From Rhizobium sp. RU20A (GTDB taxonomy: Bacteria > Pseudomonadota > Alphaproteobacteria > Rhizobiales > Rhizobiaceae), in NCBI RefSeq assembly GCF_900155885.1, contig NZ_FTMB01000001.1:186001-250000 (forward strand): a DNA stretch of 64,000 nt, read 5' to 3'. Positions 33,981 to 42,500 of this stretch are shown piece by piece. Made by a program: the position numbers and the translations under genes. Positions within the stretch are counted from its first letter, which is position 1; each line of letters begins with the position of its first letter. A model generated the notes under the pieces. That model was given only the letters and a program-made list of their open reading frames with translations, made no database searches and was not told where the DNA came from.

Positions 33981-35543
33981 TCAGCGTTCTATTGGAATGT
34001 CTTCGATCTGGTCCATCGCTGCGGCAAGACCGGGAAGCATGACTTCGCTTCGCCCGTAATGCTGCTGTGATCCGCCGTTCGTGCGGCCGGTCATGTAGTG
34101 CTGGGCATCTTCCGGGACGCGGTAACGCCGGCAGAGGTCTTCAAAGAGGTGACGCCACCCATGGTTCGGCGAAAGCTCCGGCCGCTTCTCGTAAGGAATC
34201 AGTGTGCGGACCCAAGTGCTCATGCGCGGCTGAACCGAAACGTCTTCCTTGGTCTCGCCCTTAAACAGCCGGCCGGGCGGCGCGGCCTTCACGAAATCGA
34301 TAAGCCCCTCATTTATCAGCGCGGCATGCACCGGAATACGGCGCTCGCTGCTCAAGTTCTTCAAAGCCCGGTTCCCGACCGTCGTCACTTTCCAGAACCA
34401 CCGGCCGTCTGATTCGAAGAAGTCTTCCTTGTGCAGGTTGCCTGCCTCGCTGACGCGCATGCCGGAGTAGGCGCAAAGCCACGGTATCCAGCGCAGCAAC
34501 GGTTTTGATTCTTTGCGTGCCGCCAGAAGCACAAGTCGCGCCTCGTCCATCGTGAACGTCCGCAGATATGACGGCATCGTGGTGTAGTCGGGTGTCTTGA
34601 TGCCCGTGAGCGGATTGCCAGCCGGGAAGAAGTTGGTGGGGTCGTTCTGCCGGCCCCAATTTAAGACCGTCCGAAGGTTTTGGAATTTTACCTTCACGGT
34701 GCGATTCTGAAGGTCGCCAGCGTCTTGCATGGCTTCAATCCAGCTCTTGCCCTCTGCGGCCGTGACGGTGAGGGCATTCGTGTCGCCTCGCCATTTTGCG
34801 AAGGATGCGCAGTCATCTCGATATTTTTTGATCGTCCGGGCGGGGAGGGCTTTGGCATTCTTGCCGCGCGCACGTCGCGCCGCTTCCTGATCGATCACGT
34901 CATCAAAGGTGATCGCTTCCGGTTCGTCGTCAGTCGGTGCCGAGGCGTTTGCCAGAAGGGGATGAGTCGGCCGGCCGGTGAAGTCACCTTCGTTGCGTTC
35001 CGCTTCGCGTGCCATAGCCTCATAGGATGAGACGCAAAGGGCCTGTGCGATCTCGCGCCATTCGGCGCTACCTTTCGGCGCGTCGGTGTTGCCAGCGAGT
35101 CGGGCGCGGGTCAGTCGGTCACCGATCAGCTCTTCAAGCTGATCGTCGGACAGTCGGCCGACATAACCTTCAACGAACCGGCGCGCTTCATCGGCATCAA
35201 CATCGAAGCGGGCATAGCGGTGGTCAGCCTTCCTGATCTCGGCATCGAAGTCGATTTGCGCCTGATAGTCGCGAAGGGCGATCTCTTGCGCTGTGAGGGG
35301 ATTGCGGGCCGGCTGCGGCTGAGCACCGGTTGCCTTCTCGTGCTTCTCACGGGCAATGCCGATCTGTCGCTGGATGGACGCGACCGCAGCCGCATGATTG
35401 CGGATAGCCGCGCGTCGGTCGCCGCCAAGCTGGATTTCCAGTTCGGCGCGACCGTCCAGATATGGCCGTAGGGCAGGGGGAACCACGATTCTCGCGGAAT
35501 AGCGGCCGTTGCGCTCTTTCCAGTGCCGGAGTTTGCCAGCCAT
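33981..35543 (-). CDS. int: Tyrosine recombinase (phage integrase)
   Basis: A 520-residue site-specific recombinase. The N-terminal half has the arm-binding and SAM-like core-binding domains (KSWIEAMQDAGDLQNRTVK). The catalytic domain shows the first arginine in CAYSGMRVSEAGN, the HxxR box as NHGWRHLFEDL, and the nucleophile tyrosine in QQHYGRSEV. ATG at 35543 is preferred; a TTG at 35579 would add 12 residues. It starts 90 bp from attR and reads away from the tRNA. Two TTTGTGAC sites sit directly before its start, so it may repress itself. Confidence 0.95.
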   Translation of the reverse strand: MAGKLRHWKERNGRYSARIVVPPALRPYLDGRAELEIQLGGDRRAAIRNHAAAVASIQRQIGIAREKHEKATGAQPQPARNPLTAQEIALRDYQAQIDFDAEIRKADHRYARFDVDADEARRFVEGYVGRLSDDQLEELIGDRLTRARLAGNTDAPKGSAEWREIAQALCVSSYEAMAREAERNEGDFTGRPTHPLLANASAPTDDEPEAITFDDVIDQEAARRARGKNAKALPARTIKKYRDDCASFAKWRGDTNALTVTAAEGKSWIEAMQDAGDLQNRTVKVKFQNLRTVLNWGRQNDPTNFFPAGNPLTGIKTPDYTTMPSYLRTFTMDEARLVLLAARKESKPLLRWIPWLCAYSGMRVSEAGNLHKEDFFESDGRWFWKVTTVGNRALKNLSSERRIPVHAALINEGLIDFVKAAPPGRLFKGETKEDVSVQPRMSTWVRTLIPYEKRPELSPNHGWRHLFEDLCRRYRVPEDAQHYMTGRTNGGSQQHYGRSEVMLPGLAAAMDQIEDIPIER

Positions 35544-35554
35544 CAGAAACCCAT

Positions 35555-35574
35555 TTTGTGACGCGATTTGTGAC
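35555..35574 (+). promoter_or_regulatory. Right pair of TTTGTGAC repeats (candidate integrase arm sites)
   Basis: TTTGTGAC at 35555-35562 and again at 35567-35574, 12 bp apart in the same orientation as the left cluster, between the integrase start and attR. Confidence 0.6.
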
Positions 35575-35632
35575 GTCAATATGGGACAAACACCTTACGG
35601 CGCAAGGACTTGCAATGAAATCAAAGGGAAAG

Positions 35633-35657
35633 AATGGTGGGCGATGAGAGACTCGAA
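35633..35657. repeat. attR: 25-bp direct repeat within tRNA-Val
   Basis: Identical to 18051-18075. It covers the acceptor stem 3' strand, part of the T arm and the encoded CCA, so the element brought a replacement tRNA 3' end and left the gene functional. Confidence 0.92.
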
Positions 35658-35710
35658 CTCCCGACATCCTCGGTGTAAACGAGGCGCTCTACCAACTGAG
35701 CTAATCGCCC
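35635..35710 (-). tRNA. tRNA-Val (anticodon TAC)
   Basis: Reading the minus strand, the acceptor stem GGGCGAT pairs with ATCGCCC; the D arm has AGCTCAGTTGGTAGAGC; the anticodon stem CCTCG/CGAGG encloses TTTACAC with anticodon TAC; the T loop is GTTCGAGTC-like; discriminator A and CCA are encoded. It serves as the integration site of the element. Confidence 0.97.
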
Positions 35711-35727
35711 GCCGCGTTGGTGGCCGT

Positions 35728-35756
35728 GATCTATGCGGATCGCGGGGAATGCGCAA
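35728..35756 (-). promoter_or_regulatory. Candidate promoter of tRNA-Val
   Basis: On the minus strand TTGCGC (35756-35751), a 17-bp spacer and TAGATC (35733-35728) lie 17 bp before the tRNA. Weak but correctly spaced. Confidence 0.35.
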
Positions 35757-36072
35757 GAGGGCTTTGCGAAGTTTATGCGACTTTCAGCGATTTTTTTGAG
35801 GTGGTGCGGGCGAATGAGCCCCTGGGAGAAGGCCGCTGTGGATAAGTCGGCGCAAAACGCCCTTAACCCGTCAGTTCGCCCCCTTCGTCAGAAGCGGATT
35901 CGGCAGGGATGATGCCAAGCCGATTGCGATCGGATGCTGTAAACCATTGAAATGGTGGAGCCGTTGCCGGCTCGTGACCGAACTGTGAAAAATCTTCGCA
36001 GATGGATTCCTTGCTGTGCAGGGCTTTGAGGGTGCTCCGCAAAAAATGTCACGATTTTGTCTTTCATCGCGC
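35757..36072. other. Region between the two tRNA genes, no gene seen
   Basis: About 315 bases between the divergent tRNA genes. Short open frames are present but have neither ribosome sites nor recognisable products. Confidence 0.5.
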
Positions 36073-36101
36073 TTGACACTCCAAAGGGAACCCCGTAGTT
36101 A
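36073..36101 (+). promoter_or_regulatory. Promoter of tRNA-Asp
   Basis: TTGACA (36073-36078), 17-bp spacer, TAGTTA (36096-36101), 66 bp before the tRNA. A consensus -35 with ideal spacing, as expected for a stable-RNA gene. Confidence 0.6.
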
Positions 36102-36167
36102 GCCGCTCATCGAAACGGCGCTGCCGCTTCGAAACGGCGGACCGCCTGGCGGTTCACCAAGAAATGC

Positions 36168-36244
36168 GCGGGTGTAGCTCAGTCGGTTAGAGTGCCGGCC
36201 TGTCACGCCGGAGGTCGCGGGTTCGAGCCCCGTCACTCGCGCCA
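36168..36244 (+). tRNA. tRNA-Asp (anticodon GTC)
   Basis: Acceptor stem GCGGGTG/CACTCGC, D arm with TAGCTCAGTCGGTTAGA, anticodon stem CCGGC/GCCGG with loop CTGTCAC (anticodon GTC), T arm GTTCGAGCC, and encoded GCCA end. 77 nt. Confidence 0.97.
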
Positions 36245-36560
36245 TTCTTTCCTTTCCTCTTGAATATGGCATGGAGTAAGGCGCCATTGTCGGTGTCTTC
36301 CGCCGTTTTGCGCTGCGTCAAATTGTCCGGCTCTTGCTGGCGGCTTGCCTTGAAGATGTTGGGCGCAAAGCCCTTCTGCGGTGCGGGGTTTTTGCGGGTG
36401 CGAAGACGGTGCCGGGAAGCGGCGGAAAAGCTTTCACGAGGCTTGCGCCGGAACGAAGGCTGCGCTAACCACTCTGGCGTTGCAACATATTTTCTGCCTG
36501 CAATATGTTTGATGGAAGCGCGTTCCTGTTGCAGCTTCCCTGCAGGCCTGGACGGACAAG
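36245..36560 (+). promoter_or_regulatory. nuo operon upstream region with a dyad
   Basis: 316 noncoding bases between tRNA-Asp and nuoA. An 8-bp inverted repeat AACATATT (36484-36491) / AATATGTT (36502-36509) lies 52-77 bp before the nuoA ATG and is a plausible regulator site. A plus-strand frame at 36260-36568 is open but looks like chance coding; it overlaps nuoA. Confidence 0.45.
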
Positions 36561-36926
36561 ATGACTGACCTTCTCGGCTCCTACGTTCCGATCGCCATCT
36601 TCATCGGTATCTCGCTGGTGATCGGCATTGCCCTTCTCGTCGCGCCTTTCGCTGTCGCCTTCAAGGCGCCGGATCCGGAGAAGCTGTCGGCCTACGAATG
36701 CGGCTTCAACGCCTTTGACGATGCGCGCATGAAATTCGACATCCGCTTCTATCTGGTGTCGATCCTCTTTATTATCTTCGACCTCGAGGTGGCGTTCCTC
36801 TTTCCCTGGGCGGTTTCCTTCTCGGAAATCGGCTGGTTCGGTTTCTGGTCGATGATGGTGTTCCTGTTCGTGCTGACCATCGGCTTTGTCTATGAATGGA
36901 AGAAGGGAGCGCTCGAATGGGAGTAG
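36561..36926 (+). CDS. nuoA: NADH-quinone oxidoreductase subunit A
   Basis: A 121-residue membrane subunit of complex I with three hydrophobic helices. [15 protein letters not shown] is the first, [19 protein letters not shown] the second with the conserved acidic FDLE loop, [16 protein letters not shown] the third; [11 protein letters not shown] is the family signature. First gene of the nuo operon; overlaps nuoB by 10 bp. Confidence 0.96.
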   Translation: MTDLLGSYVPIAIFIGISLVIGIALLVAPFAVAFKAPDPEKLSAYECGFNAFDDARMKFDIRFYLVSILFIIFDLEVAFLFPWAVSFSEIGWFGFWSMMVFLFVLTIGFVYEWKKGALEWE

Positions 36927-37495
36927 CAACCGGCACCACCCTCGTTGCCCCGCAGCCGAAGGGGATCATTGATCCCTCGACCGGCAAGCCGATTGGCGCC
37001 AACGATGCGTTCTTCGGCGAGATCAACAATGAACTCGCCGACAAGGGTTTTCTGGTCACCTCGACGGACGAGCTCATCAACTGGGCCCGAACCGGCTCGC
37101 TGATGTGGATGACCTTCGGTCTCGCCTGCTGCGCCGTCGAAATGATGCAGCTCTCCATGCCGCGCTACGACGTCGAGCGCTTCGGCTTTGCGCCGCGTGC
37201 CTCGCCGCGCCAGTCCGACGTGATGATTGTCGCGGGCACGCTGACCAACAAGATGGCGCCGGCGCTGCGCAAGGTCTACGACCAGATGCCTGAGCCGCGC
37301 TATGTCATCTCCATGGGCTCCTGTGCCAATGGCGGCGGCTATTATCACTATTCCTATTCCGTGGTGCGTGGGTGTGACCGCGTGGTTCCGGTCGATATCT
37401 ACGTTCCGGGCTGTCCCCCCACGGCAGAAGCGCTGCTTTACGGCGTGCTGCTTCTGCAAAAGAAGATCCGCCGCACCGGCACGATCGAACGGTAA
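36917..37495 (+). CDS. nuoB: NADH-quinone oxidoreductase subunit B
   Basis: A 192-residue peripheral-arm subunit carrying the terminal [4Fe-4S] cluster N2 that reduces quinone. Cluster ligands: GLACCAVEM (tandem cysteines), MGSCANGGG and VPGCPP. The start at 36917 (MGVATGTT) overlaps nuoA; another in-frame ATG at 36896 is less likely. Confidence 0.97.
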   Translation: MGVATGTTLVAPQPKGIIDPSTGKPIGANDAFFGEINNELADKGFLVTSTDELINWARTGSLMWMTFGLACCAVEMMQLSMPRYDVERFGFAPRASPRQSDVMIVAGTLTNKMAPALRKVYDQMPEPRYVISMGSCANGGGYYHYSYSVVRGCDRVVPVDIYVPGCPPTAEALLYGVLLLQKKIRRTGTIER

Positions 37496-37512
37496 GGCGA
37501 GGGGATGAGACC

Positions 37513-38118
37513 ATGAGTGAAGCCTTGAACGAGCTTTCCTCCTATATCCGCGAGACGCGCGGCGCGCTCGTGACGGAAGCAACGCTTGCCTATGGCGAGT
37601 TGACGCTGACGACGACGGGTGCCTCGGTCATTGCGCTGCTGACCTTCTTGCGTGACGACGTGCAGTGCGGATTCGTCAACCTCGTGGATATTTGCGGCGT
37701 CGACTATCCCGCCCGTCCTGATCGCTTCGACGTGGTCTACCATCTGCTGTCGCCGCGCCAGAACCTGCGCATCCGCGTCAAGGTCGCGACCGGCGAAGAT
37801 GATCCGGTTCCGTCCGCGACATCCGTCTATCCGGGCGCCGACTGGTTCGAGCGCGAAGCCTACGACATGTACGGCATTCTCTTCACGGGTCACCCGGACC
37901 TGCGACGCATCCTCACCGACTATGGTTTCGAGGGTTATCCGCTGCGCAAGGACTTTCCGACCACCGGTTACGTCGAAGTGCGCTACGACGACGAAGCCAA
38001 GCGCGTGGTCTACGAGCCGGTGGAACTGAAGCAGGAATTCCGCAACTTCGACTTCCTCTCTCCCTGGGAAGGCACGGAATACGTGCTGCCGGGCGATGAA
38101 AAGGCGGCGAAGGCGTAA
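37513..38118 (+). CDS. nuoC: NADH-quinone oxidoreductase subunit C
   Basis: A 201-residue peripheral subunit (30 kDa family). Conserved segments: [48 protein letters not shown] and the C-terminal FDFLSPWEG. It is separate from nuoD, as in other alphaproteobacteria. The gap to nuoD is unusually long (495 bp) and holds a broken four-helix-bundle gene. Confidence 0.97.
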   Translation: MSEALNELSSYIRETRGALVTEATLAYGELTLTTTGASVIALLTFLRDDVQCGFVNLVDICGVDYPARPDRFDVVYHLLSPRQNLRIRVKVATGEDDPVPSATSVYPGADWFEREAYDMYGILFTGHPDLRRILTDYGFEGYPLRKDFPTTGYVEVRYDDEAKRVVYEPVELKQEFRNFDFLSPWEGTEYVLPGDEKAAKA

Positions 38119-38134
38119 AGTGAGGCAGTTGGCA

Positions 38135-38150
38135 GTAGCCAATAGGCAGT
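38135..38150. repeat. Left 16-bp inverted repeat of a small insertion
   Basis: GTAGCCAATAGGCAGT, exact reverse complement of 38571-38586. It lies 17 bp after the nuoC stop and marks one end of the inserted segment. Confidence 0.85.
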
Positions 38151-38176
38151 AGGTAGCTAGAAGGAGCGGGTAGACG

Positions 38177-38556
38177 ACGATCAATTCCTATCGCGATCTG
38201 AAGGTCTGGCAGAAGGCGATGGATCTGGCGGTTGGCTGTTACGAACTGACGCGGCGATTTCCCCGCGACGAGATGTTTGGCCTGACATCGCAGATCCGCC
38301 GAGCCTCGACATCGGTCGCTGCAAACATTGCAGAAGGCCACGGGCGCGATGCGACAGGATTCTATATCCAGCATCTGAAGTTCGCCCAAGGGTCTTTGAA
38401 GGAATTGGAAACGCATCTGATTCTGTCTTCACGCGTCGGCGTGTGTCCCATGGGGATACTGAGCCGCTGATGCGGGCTAGCGATGAGATCGGTCGGATGC
38501 TGAGGTCGTTGATCCGAAGTTTGCAGGATGGCGGAAATGAACGTACGGATCGATAA
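38177..38556 (+). pseudogene. Degenerate four-helix-bundle (23S rRNA IVP-like) gene
   Basis: The segment encodes a four-helix-bundle protein (NSYRDLKVWQKAMDLA, RRFPRDEMFGLTSQIRRA, SVAANIAEGHGR, FYIQHLKFAQGSLKELETHL). It is broken in two ways. The expected ATG is ACG at 38177, behind AAGGAG. The frame ends early after GVCPMGILSR; the missing end (EIGRMLRSLIRSLQ) lies in another frame, to TAA at 38554-38556. One base lost near 38440 explains this. Relatives are encoded in rRNA intervening sequences and related to the Avd accessory protein. Flanking inverted repeats suggest a small mobile unit. A non-canonical start cannot be wholly excluded. Confidence 0.75.
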
Positions 38557-38570
38557 ATACCCTACTGGCG

Positions 38571-38586
38571 ACTGCCTATTGGCTAC
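38571..38586. repeat. Right 16-bp inverted repeat of a small insertion
   Basis: ACTGCCTATTGGCTAC, reverse complement of 38135-38150, 28 bp before nuoD. Confidence 0.85.
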
Positions 38587-38613
38587 CCCCTTCAAGCGCG
38601 GAGCGCGCCGATA

Positions 38614-39804
38614 ATGACAGAACACAACGTCCGTAACTTCAACATTAACTTCGGACCGCAGCATCCCGCGGCGCACGGCGTTTTGCGTCTTGTGCTGGAG
38701 CTGGACGGTGAAATCGTCGAGCGTGTTGACCCGCATATTGGGCTGCTGCATCGCGGCACCGAGAAGCTGATCGAGACGAAGACCTATCTGCAGGCCGTGC
38801 CTTATTTCGACCGCCTCGATTACGTGGCGCCGATGAACCAGGAGCACGCCTATGCACTGGCCGTCGAAAAGCTGCTCGGGATTTCGGTCCCGATCCGCGG
38901 CCAGCTGATCCGCGTGCTCTATTCGGAAATCGGCCGCATCCTCTCGCATCTCTTGAACGTAACGACGCAGGCCATGGACGTCGGCGCGCTGACGCCGCCG
39001 CTCTGGGGCTTTGAAGAGCGCGAAAAGCTGATGGTGTTTTACGAGCGCGCCTGCGGCTCGCGCATGCACGCCGCCTATATCCGCCCGGGCGGCGTTCATC
39101 AGGACATTCCCCAGCAGCTGGTGGAGGACATCGGCAAGTGGATCGATCCCTTCCTGCAGACCGTTGACGACATCGACGAGCTTTTGACGGGCAACCGCAT
39201 CTTCAAGCAGCGCAACGTCGATATCGGCGTTGTCAGCCTCGATGATTGCTGGGCCTGGGGCTTTTCGGGCGTGATGGTGCGCGGTTCGGGGGCGGCCTGG
39301 GACCTGCGTCGCTCGCAACCCTACGAGTGCTATTCCGACCTCGACTTCGACATTCCGATTGGCAAGAACGGCGACTGCTACGACCGTTACCTGATCCGCA
39401 TGATTGAAATGCGCGAGTCGGCCAAGATCATGCGTCAGTGCGTCGATCGCCTCCTCGGCGTCGCCAAGACCGGTCCGGTCTCCTCGCTGGACGGCAAGGT
39501 CGTGCCGCCGAAGCGCGGCGAGATGAAGAAGTCGATGGAAGCGCTGATCCATCACTTCAAGCTCTATACCGAAGGCTATCACGTTCCGGCCGGCGAAGTG
39601 TACGCGGCCGTCGAGGCGCCGAAGGGCGAGTTCGGCGTCTTCCTCGTCTCCGACGGAACCAACAAGCCGTATCGCTGCAAGATCCGCGCTCCGGGCTATG
39701 CCCACCTTCAGGCGATGGACTATATCTGTCGCGGCCACCAGTTGGCCGACGTCTCGGCCATTCTGGGCTCGCTCGATATCGTGTTCGGGGAGGTCGATCG
39801 CTGA
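38614..39804 (+). CDS. nuoD: NADH-quinone oxidoreductase subunit D
   Basis: A 396-residue peripheral subunit (49 kDa family) that forms the quinone pocket with NuoB. Landmarks: [13 protein letters not shown] near the N-terminus, HRGTEKLIE, the [23 protein letters not shown] helix in pieces, and [10 protein letters not shown] at the C-terminus. Its stop overlaps the next ATG (TGATG shifted by one). Confidence 0.97.
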   Translation: MTEHNVRNFNINFGPQHPAAHGVLRLVLELDGEIVERVDPHIGLLHRGTEKLIETKTYLQAVPYFDRLDYVAPMNQEHAYALAVEKLLGISVPIRGQLIRVLYSEIGRILSHLLNVTTQAMDVGALTPPLWGFEEREKLMVFYERACGSRMHAAYIRPGGVHQDIPQQLVEDIGKWIDPFLQTVDDIDELLTGNRIFKQRNVDIGVVSLDDCWAWGFSGVMVRGSGAAWDLRRSQPYECYSDLDFDIPIGKNGDCYDRYLIRMIEMRESAKIMRQCVDRLLGVAKTGPVSSLDGKVVPPKRGEMKKSMEALIHHFKLYTEGYHVPAGEVYAAVEAPKGEFGVFLVSDGTNKPYRCKIRAPGYAHLQAMDYICRGHQLADVSAILGSLDIVFGEVDR

Positions 39805-40067
39805 TGCGCCTTGCCGCCGTCACCTGTCTTGCCCTTTTGACGTCCCTTGGCGGTGCATTCGCCCAGGAAACGTCGCTTGATGCCGCCAGCGGCGAAAGCC
39901 AGGGCAATACGGGCATGACCGTCGGCGTGCTGGTCAGCGAAGGCTACGAGATCAGGGCGGCGGTTCGCCACGGCGACCGCACCATTGTGTTTCTGCAAAA
40001 AGACAAGTCGGCCTATGCCTGCGATTTTGCCACCCTGGCGCAATCGCGGTGCGGGTCGATCAATTGA
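39804..40067 (+). CDS. Small exported protein in the nuo operon (87 aa)
   Basis: Overlaps the nuoD stop by one base. A clear signal peptide, [20 protein letters not shown], is followed by a probable cleavage before QETS. The mature 67 residues include two cysteines (YACDF and SRCGS) that could form a disulfide in the periplasm. No family recognised. Position between nuoD and nuoE implies co-expression with complex I and perhaps a role in its assembly or a membrane-associated function; that is inference. Confidence 0.75.
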   Translation: MRLAAVTCLALLTSLGGAFAQETSLDAASGESQGNTGMTVGVLVSEGYEIRAAVRHGDRTIVFLQKDKSAYACDFATLAQSRCGSIN

Positions 40068-40079
40068 TAGGGTTCGAGA

Positions 40080-41180
40080 ATGTCCGTTCGTCGACTTGCC
40101 GATGAGAGCGTCCAGCCGCAAAGCTTCGCCTTTTCGGCCGAGAATGCGGCCTGGGCCGAAGCGACCATCCGGAAATATCCGGAAGGGCGCCAGCAATCTG
40201 CCGTCATCCCGCTTCTGATGCGCGCGCAGGAGCAGGATGGCTGGGTCACCAAGGCAGCCATCGAGTCCGTCGCCAAGATGCTGGATATGCCCTATATCCG
40301 CGTGCTCGAAGTCGCGACCTTCTACACCCAGTTCCAGTTGAAGCCGGTCGGCAAATTCGCCCATATCCAGGTCTGCGGCACGACGCCCTGCATGCTGCGC
40401 GGCGCCGAAGATCTGATCAAGGTCTGCAAGAAGAAGATCCATGCAGAGCCCTTCCATCTCAACGAGGCGGGCACGCTGTCGTGGGAAGAGGTGGAGTGTC
40501 AGGGCGCCTGCGTGAACGCGCCGATGGTGATGATCTTCAAGGATGCCTATGAGGATCTGACGGTTCCGCAGTTCGAATACATTCTCGATCGCTTCGAAAA
40601 CGGGCGCGGCGCCGACATCAAGCCCGGCCCGCAGATCGACCGCATCTTTTCGGCCCCGGTTGGCGGTCTGACGTCGCTGACGGAGCCCGATGCGCCGGCA
40701 AAGACCGACACGAATGCCGGCGGCGACGTTTCCGAAGGCGGTCCCTCTGCAGAAAATGCTGCCAAGCCGAAGACGGATGCCGACGAGGCCGATCCGACGG
40801 TCAAGACGCCCCTGACGGCAAAGGCCGAAAGTGCTGATAATGCCAAGACGCCGGTCGAACCCGCCGAGGTCAACCATGCAACGGTCAAGCCGTCGCTGGA
40901 TGACGAAAGCCGTCCGGCCGGGATCGAGCGGCCCGCAACCATCGACGATCTGCAACTGATCTCCGGCGTCGGCCCGAAGATCGAAGAGACCCTGCATGGC
41001 CTCGGCATTTTTACTTACGCCCAGATCTCAAAGTGGACGAAGGCCGAAAGTGACTGGGTCGACGGCTATCTGAATTTCAAGGGACGAATCGAGCGCGACG
41101 ACTGGATTCGCCAGGCGGACGCGCTGGCCACCGGCGGCGAAGCCGAGTACATCAGGGTCTTCGGAAAGAAGCCGCGGTAA
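40080..41180 (+). CDS. nuoE: NADH-quinone oxidoreductase subunit E with C-terminal HhH extension
   Basis: A 366-residue 24 kDa-type subunit. The core (1-190) has the four [2Fe-2S] ligands at Cys99, Cys104, Cys140 and Cys144 (QVCGTTPC, VECQGACVN). Beyond it lies a low-complexity Ala/Lys/Asp/Thr linker (about 205-285), then a helix-hairpin-helix-like domain (DLQLISGVGPKIEETLHGLG, then KGRIERDDWIRQA). Ordinary NuoE is about 160-200 residues, so the extension nearly doubles it. The same domain closes the protein encoded at 42501-43541. Confidence 0.96.
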   Translation: MSVRRLADESVQPQSFAFSAENAAWAEATIRKYPEGRQQSAVIPLLMRAQEQDGWVTKAAIESVAKMLDMPYIRVLEVATFYTQFQLKPVGKFAHIQVCGTTPCMLRGAEDLIKVCKKKIHAEPFHLNEAGTLSWEEVECQGACVNAPMVMIFKDAYEDLTVPQFEYILDRFENGRGADIKPGPQIDRIFSAPVGGLTSLTEPDAPAKTDTNAGGDVSEGGPSAENAAKPKTDADEADPTVKTPLTAKAESADNAKTPVEPAEVNHATVKPSLDDESRPAGIERPATIDDLQLISGVGPKIEETLHGLGIFTYAQISKWTKAESDWVDGYLNFKGRIERDDWIRQADALATGGEAEYIRVFGKKPR

Positions 41181-41191
41181 AGAGGTGAATC

Positions 41192-42496
41192 ATGCTTAAG
41201 GATCAGGATCGCGTCTTCACCAATATTTACGGCCTGAAGGACAAGTCGCTGAAGGGCGCCATGTCGCGGGGCCATTGGGACGGCACCAAGGAAATCCTCG
41301 AAAAGGGTCGCGACTGGATCGTCAACGAGATGAAGGCTTCCGGCCTTCGTGGTCGCGGTGGCGCCGGCTTCCCGACGGGCTTGAAGTGGTCCTTCATGCC
41401 GAAGGAGTCCGACGGTCGCCCGCACTATCTCGTCGTCAACGCCGACGAATCGGAGCCCGGCACCTGCAAGGACCGCGAAATCATGCGCCACGATCCGCAT
41501 ACGCTGATCGAGGGCTGCGTGATCGCCAGCTTTGCCATGGGTGCCCACACCGCCTACATCTATGTGCGCGGCGAGTTCATGCGCGAGCGTGAGGCCCTGC
41601 AGGCCGCCATCGACGAGTGCTACGACTACGGCCTGCTCGGCAAGAACAACAAGCTCGGCTACGACATCGACATCTTCGTGCATCACGGCGCCGGCGCCTA
41701 TATCTGCGGCGAAGAAACAGCGCTGCTCGAAAGCCTCGAGGGCAAGAAGGGCCAGCCACGCCTGAAGCCGCCATTCCCGGCCAATATGGGTCTCTACGGC
41801 TGCCCGACGACGGTCAACAACGTCGAGTCGATCGCGGTCGCGCCGACCATCCTGCGCCGCGGCGCGGCCTGGTACACATCTTTCGGTCGCCAGAACAACC
41901 ATGGCACCAAGCTCTTCTCGGTCTCCGGCCACGTCAACCGTCCCTGCACGGTGGAAGACGCCATGTCGATCACCTTCGAGGAACTGATCGAGCGCCATTG
42001 CGGTGGCATTCGCGGCGGCTGGGACAATCTGCTGGCCGTCATTCCCGGCGGCTCCTCCGTCCCCTGCGTGCCCGGCGCGCAGATGAAGGACGCCATTATG
42101 GACTATGACGGGCTGCGTGCGCTCGGCTCCGGTCTTGGCACCGCCGCTGTCATCGTGATGGACAAGTCGACCGATATCATCAAGGCGATTTGGCGTCTCT
42201 CGGCCTTTTACAAGCATGAGAGCTGCGGCCAGTGCACACCGTGCCGCGAAGGCACGGGCTGGATGATGCGCGTCATGGAACGCATGGTTCAGGGGCGCGC
42301 CCAGAAGCGCGAAATCGACATGCTCTTCGACGTGACGAAGCAGATCGAAGGACACACGATCTGTGCGCTTGGTGATGCGGCCGCCTGGCCTATCCAGGGC
42401 CTGATCAAGCATTTCCGCCCGGAAATGGAAAAGCGGATCGACGAATACACCCGCAACGCCACGCCGCATGGCGCGGTGCTGGAGGCAGCGGAGTAA
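41192..42496 (+). CDS. nuoF: NADH-quinone oxidoreductase subunit F
   Basis: A 434-residue subunit that binds NADH and FMN and the N3 [4Fe-4S] cluster. [14 protein letters not shown] is the nucleotide loop, [14 protein letters not shown] the FMN region, and [14 protein letters not shown] with a later cysteine in GHTICALGD ligates N3. Length is standard. Start ATG at 41192 follows AGAGGTG. Confidence 0.97.
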   Translation: MLKDQDRVFTNIYGLKDKSLKGAMSRGHWDGTKEILEKGRDWIVNEMKASGLRGRGGAGFPTGLKWSFMPKESDGRPHYLVVNADESEPGTCKDREIMRHDPHTLIEGCVIASFAMGAHTAYIYVRGEFMREREALQAAIDECYDYGLLGKNNKLGYDIDIFVHHGAGAYICGEETALLESLEGKKGQPRLKPPFPANMGLYGCPTTVNNVESIAVAPTILRRGAAWYTSFGRQNNHGTKLFSVSGHVNRPCTVEDAMSITFEELIERHCGGIRGGWDNLLAVIPGGSSVPCVPGAQMKDAIMDYDGLRALGSGLGTAAVIVMDKSTDIIKAIWRLSAFYKHESCGQCTPCREGTGWMMRVMERMVQGRAQKREIDMLFDVTKQIEGHTICALGDAAAWPIQGLIKHFRPEMEKRIDEYTRNATPHGAVLEAAE

Positions 42497-42500
42497 GCCG

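Larger units (their letters stand above)
18051..35657 (-). mobile_element. Integrated phage-like element in tRNA-Val (17.6 kb), satellite candidate
   Basis: Bounded by 25-bp identical repeats, one of which lies in the 3' end of an intact tRNA-Val gene, with a tyrosine integrase beside it. Genes on the minus strand in order of transcription: integrase; portal; GTA gp10-like; protease-capsid fusion; tail-chaperone-like; HNH; three unknowns (two with HTH); head-tail connector; gp10-like; tail terminator; head closure; TerS; TerL; tape measure; noncoding AT-rich block; five small unknowns; two-gene cargo. No tail tube, baseplate, fibre, lysis, primase, repressor or excisionase gene is recognisable. 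It may be a capsid-encoding satellite that borrows tails, a GTA-like relic or a deleted prophage. Confidence 0.9.

Noticed and set aside
36260-36568. 102-aa frame between tRNA-Asp and nuoA
   Set aside because: Overlaps nuoA's start, unusual composition (Cys/Arg/Ser), no family.
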